Source: Flavobacterium sp. 83
GTDB lineage: Bacteria > Bacteroidota > Bacteroidia > Flavobacteriales > Flavobacteriaceae
Length of the DNA: 64,000 nucleotides
Reading direction: 5' to 3'
Assembly: GCF_000744835.1 (NCBI RefSeq)
Contig: NZ_JQMS01000001.1
Location: forward strand, 1,736,001 to 1,800,000
How positions within the stretch are numbered: the stretch's first letter is position 1; every line of letters begins with the position of its first letter. Shown piece after piece: positions 1-8,014 of this stretch. The notes beneath the pieces are model-generated. The model was not told the DNA's origin and ran no database searches. It worked only from the letters and a program-made list of their open reading frames with translations. The translations under genes and the position numbers were made by a program.

Positions 1-2
1 TT

Positions 3-2384
3 ATTATAATGGATAGAAAAGCAAATACTTCAGGCTATACAACTTATTTAGGGGCAGATAATCTTGAAGTTGGTCGATTGGCAGGAAAACATATTGTTTC
101 TAGTTCTCATGGAGATGCTACTGTGATTGAAATAAATGGAGACTACACTTCAACACCCGGTATAGAGAGGAGTATGGGTTTTAAACAGATTGTTAATCAA
201 TATCCTGGTATTAAGGTTTTTACTATAGAAGCGGATGACTTTGGACATCCTAGAGAAAATTATAGTAAACTGTTAGATAGTTTGCACGATATTGATTTTG
301 TATATTCATTTAACGATCTTATTGCTTACAATGCTTGGAAGATTGCAAAGAATAAAAAAGTTGATAAAAATATAAAATTTATAGGTGTTGACGGCCAAAA
401 TGGTCCTTTGGGAGGTATTCAATTAGTAAAAGATAAGATTTTAGATGCAACGGTTTTATATCCCACAGGAGGGAGCGAAGCTATTAAGTTGGCATTGAAA
501 ATAGCTAATAAAGAGATTGTCCCTAAAAATAACAAACTCAATACCACATTAATTGATTCTCTTAATGCAGATATTATGAGCAATCAATTTGATAAGATAA
601 CAATTCAACAATCTGATATTGAGCAACAACAGAGCGTTATCAGAAGTCAAGAAGAGAAATACTCCGGTCAGAGCAATCTTTTAAAACTTTTATTTTTTCT
701 ATTTATATTGGCACTAGGTTTAGCTTTTTTCAGTATTTATTCCCGTATAACAATAAGTCGTAAAAAGATTGAATTAGAAGAGAGAAATAAAAAAATTAAA
801 AGCCAAAGAAATGAAATTAAAAAGTATTCAGAAGAATTAAAACAAAGTAATGAAGCTCGTTTGAGTTTTTTTATGGGATTATCTCATGAATTTAAAACGC
901 CTTTGACTTTAATTTTAAGTTCTGTCGAATCTTTGGGCAGTGAACTCAAAACCAAAGGGAGTTCAGTAAATAAAGAAATTAATTTGATGTATAATAATTC
1001 CAGAAGGTTGCTCCGACTAATCAATCAATTATTGGATTACAGAAAAGTAGAAGATAAAAAATTTATATTAAGAGCTTCAAATACTAATTTATTAGATTTT
1101 TCAAAAAGTATTATTATAGATTTTGAAAGAGAAGCAAAAAAGCTTAATATAGATTTCTCCTTGGTTTCAAATAATCCTGAACTTGAGGTATATATTGATC
1201 GTAATTTAATGGATAAAGTCTATTTTAATTTATTATCAAATGCTTTTAAATTTACCCCTGAAAATGGTAAAATAACAATAAAAATAAGAGAAGATAAAAC
1301 TAATAATGTAGTTAAAATTTCATTTAAAGATTCAGGAATAGGAATCCCGGAAAACGAATTAAATCAAGTTTTTAATGCCTTTTACCAGGGGTCGAATAAT
1401 TATAGAAATAGCTCAGGAGTTGGTTTGCATTTGTCAAAAAGTTTTATTGATTTGCATAAGGGAACAGTAGAAATTATTTCTAAAAATGGGACTGAATTTA
1501 TAATAACATTGCAGTTAGGAAAAGCACATCTTGACGAAAAGAATATTCTAAAGAATCCGGTTTTAGAAATAATTAATCAAACAGATTATTTAGATGAAGA
1601 AGTGATTCAAAGTTCAGAGTCCAAAACTAATGAGGATAAATATTCTGTTTTGTATATCGAAGATAATAAGGATTTGTCTGATTTTATTTCAAATAAATTG
1701 TCTGTAGAGTATAATGTGTATACCTCTAATGGATTTGATGCTATTGAACAATCTTTGGAAATAATACCAGATGTTATTATTTGTGATTTGAACTTACCTG
1801 GAAAAAACGGTTTTGAAATATGTCAAATTTTAAAGAAAGACCTTAGAACTTCACATATTCCAGTTTTGATACTGACCGCCTCAGATGATCCGGATTCTTA
1901 TTTAAAAGCATTAGAGAGTGGTGCTGATTTATTTTTGACAAAACCATTTAATTTAAAAGTGTTGTCTCAATCTGTAAAAGGATTGCTTTTTAATAGAGAG
2001 AAACTTCGATTTTATTATACCAATAATATTTTAAACATTGAGGATGGCGATTTTGGTGTTTCTGAACAAGATTTTCTGAGAAAGTTGAATGATCTTATTG
2101 AAAAAAACTTCGATAATTCGGCTTACACTGTTGAAGATCTTGCACGAAGTTTAACTATTTCTCGGGTACAATTGTATCGAAAAGTGAAAGCTATATTAGG
2201 AATTAGTGTCAGTGACCATATAAATAATATGCGATTAGATAAATCAAAGGAGCTGCTGAAAAAGTCAGAATTAAACATTTCAGAAATTGCCTATGCAGTG
2301 GGTTTCTCTTCACCAAATTATTTTTCAACTTCCTTTAAAAATAAATTTGGAGTTACACCTAAAGAATATAAAAGTAAAAAGTAG
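3..2384 (+). CDS. Hybrid two-component system regulator with sugar-binding-protein sensor (partial, 5' end outside window)
   Basis: One-protein two-component system that senses a periplasmic sugar and activates the neighbouring glycan genes. The reading frame is open to the left edge, so the true start lies outside; residues are counted from the Met at base 9. A periplasmic-binding-protein-like sensor spans about 1-190 and one membrane segment about 223-245. The histidine kinase follows (His293 in GLSHEFKTPL, N box NLLSNAFKFTP, G boxes DSGIGIP and GVGLHL). Then come a receiver (acidic pair near 551, phospho-Asp593, Lys645) and a C-terminal AraC-type DNA-binding domain, about 690-791. The sensor is of the sugar-binding-protein kind, not the beta-propeller kind, as in the Bacteroides thetaiotaomicron fructose-sensing regulator BT1754. 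With GH32 genes and a fructokinase downstream, fructose or a fructan fragment is the likely ligand (inference). Confidence 0.93.
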   Translation: MIMDRKANTSGYTTYLGADNLEVGRLAGKHIVSSSHGDATVIEINGDYTSTPGIERSMGFKQIVNQYPGIKVFTIEADDFGHPRENYSKLLDSLHDIDFVYSFNDLIAYNAWKIAKNKKVDKNIKFIGVDGQNGPLGGIQLVKDKILDATVLYPTGGSEAIKLALKIANKEIVPKNNKLNTTLIDSLNADIMSNQFDKITIQQSDIEQQQSVIRSQEEKYSGQSNLLKLLFFLFILALGLAFFSIYSRITISRKKIELEERNKKIKSQRNEIKKYSEELKQSNEARLSFFMGLSHEFKTPLTLILSSVESLGSELKTKGSSVNKEINLMYNNSRRLLRLINQLLDYRKVEDKKFILRASNTNLLDFSKSIIIDFEREAKKLNIDFSLVSNNPELEVYIDRNLMDKVYFNLLSNAFKFTPENGKITIKIREDKTNNVVKISFKDSGIGIPENELNQVFNAFYQGSNNYRNSSGVGLHLSKSFIDLHKGTVEIISKNGTEFIITLQLGKAHLDEKNILKNPVLEIINQTDYLDEEVIQSSESKTNEDKYSVLYIEDNKDLSDFISNKLSVEYNVYTSNGFDAIEQSLEIIPDVIICDLNLPGKNGFEICQILKKDLRTSHIPVLILTASDDPDSYLKALESGADLFLTKPFNLKVLSQSVKGLLFNREKLRFYYTNNILNIEDGDFGVSEQDFLRKLNDLIEKNFDNSAYTVEDLARSLTISRVQLYRKVKAILGISVSDHINNMRLDKSKELLKKSELNISEIAYAVGFSSPNYFSTSFKNKFGVTPKEYKSKK

Positions 2385-2420
2385 ATTATTTTCTATGGAA
2401 CCATTTTATTTCTAATAAAA

Positions 2421-2622
2421 ATAGCGTAACATAATTGTACTTTATGTAACATAAGAGCAACTACAACGAAGTAGTTGTTTTTATGTTTTATGTGTAATTA
2501 TCTCATATATAGATAATTAGTTTTTTCTAAATAATTTTTAGATGCATTGAATGAAAAAGAAACATCCTCGAGATAAAAGCTGAATTTTTACGAATATATT
2601 AGTAATTCAATTTAATTTTTTT
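2421..2622 (+). promoter_or_regulatory. Putative regulator-controlled promoter, copy 1 (upstream of the GH32-like gene)
   Basis: This block aligns with 4875-5076 at a nearly constant offset of 2454 bases. Shared elements are GTAACAT at 2426 and 2446 (20-bp spacing), an inverted repeat CAACTAC-N6-GTAGTTG at 2458-2477, ACATCCTC near 2562, and a -7-like TATATTAG at 2595-2602. ACATCCTC lies 25 bases before the -7-like element in both copies. The best candidate for the trans-acting factor is the AraC-type domain of the adjacent hybrid regulator (inference). The start would be near 2607, giving a leader of about 185 nt. Confidence 0.6.
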
Positions 2623-2637
2623 AATTGATTATAAATT

Positions 2638-2695
2638 ACCTCTGTAAAAAAGTCAGAGAACGATTAATTATTATTTAATCAAATAATACGGAGGT
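2638..2695 (+). promoter_or_regulatory. Leader hairpin, possible attenuator
   Basis: ACCTCTGTA (2638-2646) can pair with TACGGAGGT (2687-2695) with one G-U pair, and the right arm is followed by a short T run. A smaller hairpin GATTAA/TTAATC (2662-2680) sits inside. It lies in the predicted long leader of the GH32-like gene and has no counterpart in the paired promoter at 4875-5076. It could be an attenuator, an mRNA-stability element, or a terminator for read-through from the regulator gene. Confidence 0.35.
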
Positions 2696-2792
2696 TTTTC
2701 ATTTCTTAATCAATCATTTTTATAAAAAAATTTAATCTGAGGGTGTTGAATGTCTTTAGGATATTTGATAGTTCTCGTAAAACTAACTAAAT

Positions 2793-4334
2793 ATGAAAAT
2801 AAATCTTAAGGTTTTATGTCTTCCACTTTGTGTTGCATTATTTTATAATTGCAGTAGCGATAATAAACCAGGAGGTGAAAACCCGGGTACCGAAACAACT
2901 GCGCCAGCTTGTCAGACGACTGTTGAATCGGCAAATCAGTATGCCACTTTTTATAAATCAACTACCGGTTGGGTAGGAGATCCTATGCCATTTTATGAAA
3001 ACGGAAAATTCCATATTTTCTATTTGTATGATGCCAGAAACACCTTGCCTACGTTTCATCCTTGGTATAAAGTAACTACAACTGATTTTGCGTCATTTGC
3101 AGACAATAGCGAAATGATTCCTACAGGAACTGCGAATCAGCAGGATGGAGCATTAGGGACAGGATCGGTTTTTAAATTGAATGGTGTTTATTGTGCATTC
3201 TATACTGGTCATAACGGAATTCTTGATCCTAAAGAAAAAATTATGCTTGCAACGTCTACGGATTTAAAAAATTGGACCAAAGATCCTTCCTTTTTATTGC
3301 AGGCTTCTTGGGGATACGATCGCAATGAATTTAGAGATCCAATCGTCATAGAGGATAAAAGTACAGGAACGTATAAAATGTTGATTGCAACACGTTCTGA
3401 GGTTGGTTTAGTTTCTAATAATACTGTGCCATGGCGAGCAGTAATCGCTCAATACAGTTCTGCCAACTTGAGAGATTGGACTTTGGAAAAGCCATTTTAT
3501 GAGGATACGGCTACCTTTATAACTGAATGCCCTGATGTGTTCACGATGGGTGATTATCAGTATTTGATTTACTCAAGTATTGATGATCGAATGGTACACT
3601 ATAAATACCGTCCATTAACATCAAATACTTGGATTACTCCTATAAATAATAAGTTAGATGGTATTGCCTTTTATGCTGGAAAAACAGTTACAGACGGTAC
3701 CAATCGATATATAACAGGATGGTGTCCTACGAAAAATAAAGATATTGATTCTAATAAATTTGATTGGGCCGGATCACTAGTAGTGCACCGTCTTATTCAG
3801 CATGCTGATGGAACTTTTGGTGTATCTATCCCTATGGGTGTAAATAACAAGTTTATTATTAATAAACTACTGAATCCAGTAATAGATTTTGGTTCTGTTA
3901 AACAAGGTGACGCCTATACGTTGAAGGCTAATGGCACTGAAAAAGCATTTTCAGTGTTTGACAGAGAAACTGGAGCATTTAAAATCAAAACACATATAAA
4001 AGCGACATCATCCACTCAATTTGGTTTTGAATTTGGAGCTTGTGGAACACGAAATGAAGTGTTTGGCATTGTATTCGATTTAGCCAAAAAACAAGTAAGA
4101 TTAGATAAGGTTATAAAAAATGCGTCCTCCTTAAATGTAACGCAGCTTCCGCTAAATGTACCGGCTAATAAAGAGTTTGATATTACAATCATTTCTGAAA
4201 ATTCGGTATGTGTGATATACATTAATGACGAAATCGCTTTTACAAACCGTATTTATAAAATGAATCAAAATCCGTGGGCTATTTTTGCGGATAATGGTGA
4301 AGTCACTTTTTCAGACTTAAAAATGTTTAAATAA
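2793..4334 (+). CDS. GH32-family-like lipoprotein (fructan hydrolase or relative)
   Basis: Predicted lipoprotein: the hydrophobic signal ends at Cys20 (LFYNCSS). The five-bladed propeller core of glycoside hydrolase clan GH32/68 is recognisable by its three acidic motifs: VGDP with Asp63 as the equivalent of the nucleophile in WMNDPNG, FRDP with Asp182 as stabiliser, and ECPD with Glu245 as acid/base. About 150 C-terminal residues form a beta-sandwich-like module. The canonical WMNDPNG is replaced by WVGDPMP, so this is a divergent subgroup, and its bond preference (beta-2,6 or beta-2,1, endo or exo) cannot be read from sequence. It is a separate transcription unit between the regulator and the main operon, with its own copy of the shared promoter and a terminator downstream. 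Confidence 0.8.
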   Translation: MKINLKVLCLPLCVALFYNCSSDNKPGGENPGTETTAPACQTTVESANQYATFYKSTTGWVGDPMPFYENGKFHIFYLYDARNTLPTFHPWYKVTTTDFASFADNSEMIPTGTANQQDGALGTGSVFKLNGVYCAFYTGHNGILDPKEKIMLATSTDLKNWTKDPSFLLQASWGYDRNEFRDPIVIEDKSTGTYKMLIATRSEVGLVSNNTVPWRAVIAQYSSANLRDWTLEKPFYEDTATFITECPDVFTMGDYQYLIYSSIDDRMVHYKYRPLTSNTWITPINNKLDGIAFYAGKTVTDGTNRYITGWCPTKNKDIDSNKFDWAGSLVVHRLIQHADGTFGVSIPMGVNNKFIINKLLNPVIDFGSVKQGDAYTLKANGTEKAFSVFDRETGAFKIKTHIKATSSTQFGFEFGACGTRNEVFGIVFDLAKKQVRLDKVIKNASSLNVTQLPLNVPANKEFDITIISENSVCVIYINDEIAFTNRIYKMNQNPWAIFADNGEVTFSDLKMFK

Positions 4335-4456
4335 AAGGAGTATAGAAAAGGATGACTTTAGTCTTTATTATAACGCTTGTTTTATAAAAGTTCAGGTTTA
4401 GTAATTAAAATTAATTCTGTTCATTTTTCACTTTCTTACTTGCTAAATTTAAAATC

Positions 4457-4490
4457 AAAACCATCAAAATCTAATTTTGATGGTTTTTTT
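4457..4490 (+). terminator. Rho-independent terminator after the GH32-like gene
   Basis: AAAACCATCAAAAT pairs perfectly with ATTTTGATGGTTTT around a three-base loop and is followed by T residues. It separates this gene from the operon starting at 5082. Confidence 0.8.
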
Positions 4491-4874
4491 ATGGCTTTAT
4501 TTCAATGCAATAATTCTGCTGCTTTCCATGCTGGATGTAACTATTGGAAATCTGGGTTCTAATGCCTTTTGCTTAATAAAACAGAGCAGAAGATACATTG
4601 GGAATTGTTTTGATATAAGTTTTCTTATTCTTGTTGCAATTCCAATACTCAGATATAAAAACATCCCTGAATCTTGAGCTCACATTGCATTTCATCGATG
4701 TAATTTTTCTTAAAAGCCTAAGAATATTTCATAATGTAGAATTGTTTAATAAATTCATTTTTTTTATCGATTATTTTTAAACTTCCTGTAAAAATAAATT
4801 TAAAATTTTATTAATCGAATAAAATCCATCAAGCGACTTTTTTTATTCCTGAATATCTATTTTTTAAAAAAAAA
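4491..4874. other. Intergenic stretch without a recognisable gene
   Basis: Only short overlapping ORFs without recognisable motifs or consistent coding character are present on either strand. An open stretch on the minus strand around 4500-4680 is not recognisable as any protein family. Part of the space may be debris of a lost gene, but this cannot be shown from the sequence. Confidence 0.4.
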
Positions 4875-5076
4875 TACGTGTAACATGATTGTAACATGTG
4901 TAACATAATCGAACTACAACGAGGTAGTTATTTGTTTATTTTAAATTATAACTATCTGATAATAAATATTTTGCTCTTTATTTGCTATTGTGAAACAGTA
5001 TTAAATGAAATTGTAACATCCTCAAAATAAAATTGAAATTTATGCGGATATCTTAGCAATCTAATTTAATATTTTT
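4875..5076 (+). promoter_or_regulatory. Putative regulator-controlled promoter, copy 2 (main fructan operon)
   Basis: Counterpart of 2421-2622. GTAACAT occurs at 4880, 4891 and 4900 (first and third 20 bp apart, as in copy 1). The inverted repeat AACTAC-N6-GTAGTT is at 4912-4929, ACATCCTC near 5016, and a -7-like TATCTTAG at 5049-5056. A start near 5061 would leave a leader of about 20 nt before the sugar porter. The operon genes downstream are closely spaced, so this promoter probably drives the sugar porter through the glycan-binding protein. Confidence 0.6.
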
Positions 5077-5081
5077 TGATA

Positions 5082-6398
5082 ATGAAAAAAATTGTTGTTT
5101 GGGCTTTGATTGCTTCATTAGCAGGCTTCTTATTTGGTTTCGATACTGTTGTTATTTCTGGAGCAGATAAAAAACTTCAAGTTCTTTGGAATTCTTCGGA
5201 TGCATTTCACGGGACAGTTGTTATGGGAATGGCATTATGGGGAACTGTACTTGGGGCAATATTTGGAGGGATTCCCACTAATAAGATAGGAAGAAAAAAC
5301 ACCTTATTATGGATAGGGATTTTATTCTTGTTTTCTGCTATTGGATCTGCTTTTGCAAATAATCCATTTGTGTTTGCTGCATTTAGGTTTGTTGGTGGTC
5401 TTGGTGTTGGGGCATCAACCATAGCTGCACCTGCATATATTTCAGAAATTGCTCCTGCAAAAGATAGAGGTAAGTTGGTTGCTTTTTATCAATTCAATAT
5501 TGTTTTTGGGATTCTTATGGCTTTTTTGTCTAATTATCTTTTAAATGATGTGGGCGAAAATTCTTGGAGATGGATGATGGGAGTACAAGCAATTCCATCT
5601 GTACTTTATATTTTATTAATTATTTCGATTCCTGAAAGCCCAAGATGGTTATTATCTAAATTCAAGAATGACGAAGCTAAAAAAGTTTTGCAATTAATGG
5701 GGCAAGAAGCTGACTATGAAAAAATAAAAGAAGAGTTAGATAAAGATAATAATGATGCTTCTAAAGCTAACGATACTATATTTTTAAAGAAATACAGAAC
5801 CCCTTTGGTATTGGCTTTTTTAATGGCTTTTTTCAATCAATTATCTGGGATTAATGCTTTTTTATATTATTCCAGCAGAATATTTCAAGAAGCGGGTCTT
5901 GGAGAAAGTACTGCGTTACTTAGCAGTATCGGAATAGGAGTAGTGAATTTAATTTTTACACTATTGGGCGTTTTCTTAATCGACAAATTAGGGCGTAAAA
6001 TATTAATGTACATTGGTTCTGTAGGGTATATTATATCACTTTCACTTGTTGCAATGGCTTTCTTTTTTCACTGGGAAGGAATGGCTGTTCCCGTTTTCTT
6101 ATTCTTATTTATTGCTGCACATGCTATAGGGCAAGGTGCTGTTATTTGGGTTTTCATTTCAGAAATTTTTCCAAACCATCTTAGAGCATCTGGGCAATCC
6201 TTTGGTAGTACTACGCATTGGGTTTTAGCGGCTATTATTCCGTCATTAATTCCGTATCTGTTTTCTACAGTGGGACCTGGAGTAGTATTTATGTTTTTTG
6301 CAGTGATGATGGTTTTTCAACTCTTGTTTGTCGCTTTTATGATGCCAGAAACAAAAGGAATTTCATTGGAAGAATTAAGTAAAAAATTAATTAAATAA
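5082..6398 (+). CDS. Sugar porter of the major facilitator superfamily (probable fructose importer)
   Basis: Inner-membrane sugar:proton symporter of the sugar porter family. It is about 438 aa with twelve predicted membrane segments. Visible family signatures are GRK after segment 2, PESPRWLL at the end of the first half, NQLSGINAFLYYSS in segment 7 (the QLSGINA sugar-contact motif), and PETKG at the C-terminus. The ATG at 5082 is preferred over a TTG six bases upstream because the family starts directly with the first membrane segment. It is the first gene of the fructan operon, 5 bp before the GH32 gene. Import of free fructose, or of short fructo-oligosaccharides released in the periplasm, is inferred from context. 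Confidence 0.88.
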   Translation: MKKIVVWALIASLAGFLFGFDTVVISGADKKLQVLWNSSDAFHGTVVMGMALWGTVLGAIFGGIPTNKIGRKNTLLWIGILFLFSAIGSAFANNPFVFAAFRFVGGLGVGASTIAAPAYISEIAPAKDRGKLVAFYQFNIVFGILMAFLSNYLLNDVGENSWRWMMGVQAIPSVLYILLIISIPESPRWLLSKFKNDEAKKVLQLMGQEADYEKIKEELDKDNNDASKANDTIFLKKYRTPLVLAFLMAFFNQLSGINAFLYYSSRIFQEAGLGESTALLSSIGIGVVNLIFTLLGVFLIDKLGRKILMYIGSVGYIISLSLVAMAFFFHWEGMAVPVFLFLFIAAHAIGQGAVIWVFISEIFPNHLRASGQSFGSTTHWVLAAIIPSLIPYLFSTVGPGVVFMFFAVMMVFQLLFVAFMMPETKGISLEELSKKLIK

Positions 6399-6403
6399 TA
6401 GTT

Positions 6404-8002
6404 ATGAAGACAATAATTAAAAAAGAATTTTTCAGGATTATGTGTTTCATTATAGCTGCAGTAGCTTTAGTTGGATGTAAGCAATCTTTATTTGAAGAAA
6501 AGAAGAGTTATACAGAATCAGAGTTATATAGACCAAATTTTCATTTTACTCCTAAAAAAGGCTGGATGAATGATCCCAATGGGATGTTTTATTACAATGG
6601 ATATTACCATCTTTTTTATCAATATTATCCTGATTCAAATGTATGGGGACCTATGCATTGGGGACACGCTATCAGTACTGATCTTATAACATGGGTTGAG
6701 AAACCCATCGCACTTTATCCAGATGAAAAAGGATATATTTTTTCAGGAAGTGCAGTTGTTGATGTAAAAAATACTTCAGGATTTGGGAGCTTAAAAAATC
6801 CTCCAATGGTTGCGATGTTTACGTATCATGATATGAAAAAAGAAAAAGCTGGTGAGACTAATTTTCAGTCACAAGGGATAGCTTATTCATTAAATGAAGG
6901 CTTGACCTGGACGAAATATGAAGCAAATCCAATTATTAAAAACCCAAATATTAAAGATTTTAGAGACCCAAAAATGACTTGGGATGCCATTCATCAACAG
7001 TGGATTATGGTATTGGCAGCAGGAGATAAAACGATGTTTTATGGTTCTAAAAATTTGAAGGACTGGTCACTGCTTTCAGATTTTGGGAAAGAGGCAGGAG
7101 TTCATGGAGGTGTTTGGGAATGCCCGGATTTTTTCCCTATGCTAGTTGACGGAACTGATGATTATAAATGGGTAATGTTATCAAGCATTAATCCTGGAGG
7201 ACCTAACGGAGGTTCAGCTACACAATATTTTGTAGGTGATTTTGACGGAAAAAAATTCACCATTGATGAAACTTTTTCAAAAGATATAAAACAACAAAAA
7301 GGGCTTTGGATTGACTATGGAAGAGATAATTATGCAGGTGTTACTTGGGCTAATATTTCTGAGGTTGATGGAAGAAAATTGTTTATAGGGTGGATGTCAA
7401 ATTGGGATTATGCACAAAAAGTACCAACAGAAACATGGAGAAGCAGTATGACTATACCTAGAGAATTAGCACTTGTTAAAGATGGTGGTCACTATATTAT
7501 TTCTTCTAAACCAGTAAAAGAATTGCAAAATTACATTGCTAAAACTATTAAAAAAGAAACGCTTAAAATAGATAAGGAAACCGTTTTGGTAGATAAGTCA
7601 GTAGTCGACTTATCAAAACTAGATATTCATTTTTCTCTAAAGAACCTTAAAAAGGATGTTTACACTTTTTCGTTATCAAATGATGCTAAGAATACAATTC
7701 AATTTGGAATCAATAAAAAGGAGAATTACTTTTTTATCGATAGATCAAAATCTGGAAAATTAGCTTTTTCTAATCTTTTTGCAAAAAATATTTCAAAGGC
7801 TCCTTTTAAGGGGGACTTTGATAAAATGGATGTAAGAATAATCGTTGATAAAACCTCAATTGAAATTTTTTATAACAATGGAAAAACTGTTATGACCGAA
7901 ATATTTTTTCCTGATAAACCAATGGAATATTTTTCAGTTTCTAAAGCTAATACGGAGTATACCATTGAAAACTTAATTATTAATCAACTAAATTTTAACT
8001 AA
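6404..8002 (+). CDS. GH32 fructanase lipoprotein (levanase/inulinase/invertase type)
   Basis: Hydrolyses beta-fructosidic bonds. It is a lipoprotein with the lipobox Cys at residue 25 (ALVGC). The catalytic triad of family GH32 is complete: WMNDPNG with nucleophile Asp57, FRDP with Asp188, and WECPD with acid/base Glu239. The five-bladed propeller covers about 45-350 and the usual C-terminal beta-sandwich about 380-530. The length of 532 aa is normal. It lies 5 bp behind the sugar porter and 12 bp before susC. Whether it is exo- or endo-acting, and faces the outside or the periplasm, is not visible in the sequence; in related loci a surface endo-enzyme and a periplasmic exo-enzyme share the work. 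Confidence 0.93.
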   Translation: MKTIIKKEFFRIMCFIIAAVALVGCKQSLFEEKKSYTESELYRPNFHFTPKKGWMNDPNGMFYYNGYYHLFYQYYPDSNVWGPMHWGHAISTDLITWVEKPIALYPDEKGYIFSGSAVVDVKNTSGFGSLKNPPMVAMFTYHDMKKEKAGETNFQSQGIAYSLNEGLTWTKYEANPIIKNPNIKDFRDPKMTWDAIHQQWIMVLAAGDKTMFYGSKNLKDWSLLSDFGKEAGVHGGVWECPDFFPMLVDGTDDYKWVMLSSINPGGPNGGSATQYFVGDFDGKKFTIDETFSKDIKQQKGLWIDYGRDNYAGVTWANISEVDGRKLFIGWMSNWDYAQKVPTETWRSSMTIPRELALVKDGGHYIISSKPVKELQNYIAKTIKKETLKIDKETVLVDKSVVDLSKLDIHFSLKNLKKDVYTFSLSNDAKNTIQFGINKKENYFFIDRSKSGKLAFSNLFAKNISKAPFKGDFDKMDVRIIVDKTSIEIFYNNGKTVMTEIFFPDKPMEYFSVSKANTEYTIENLIINQLNFN

Positions 8003-8014
8003 ACTAACTTAATT

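Noticed and set aside
4377..4677. Two overlapping small ORFs after the GH32-like gene
   Set aside because: They include a terminator hairpin and have no recognisable motif or signal; the reading frames look accidental.
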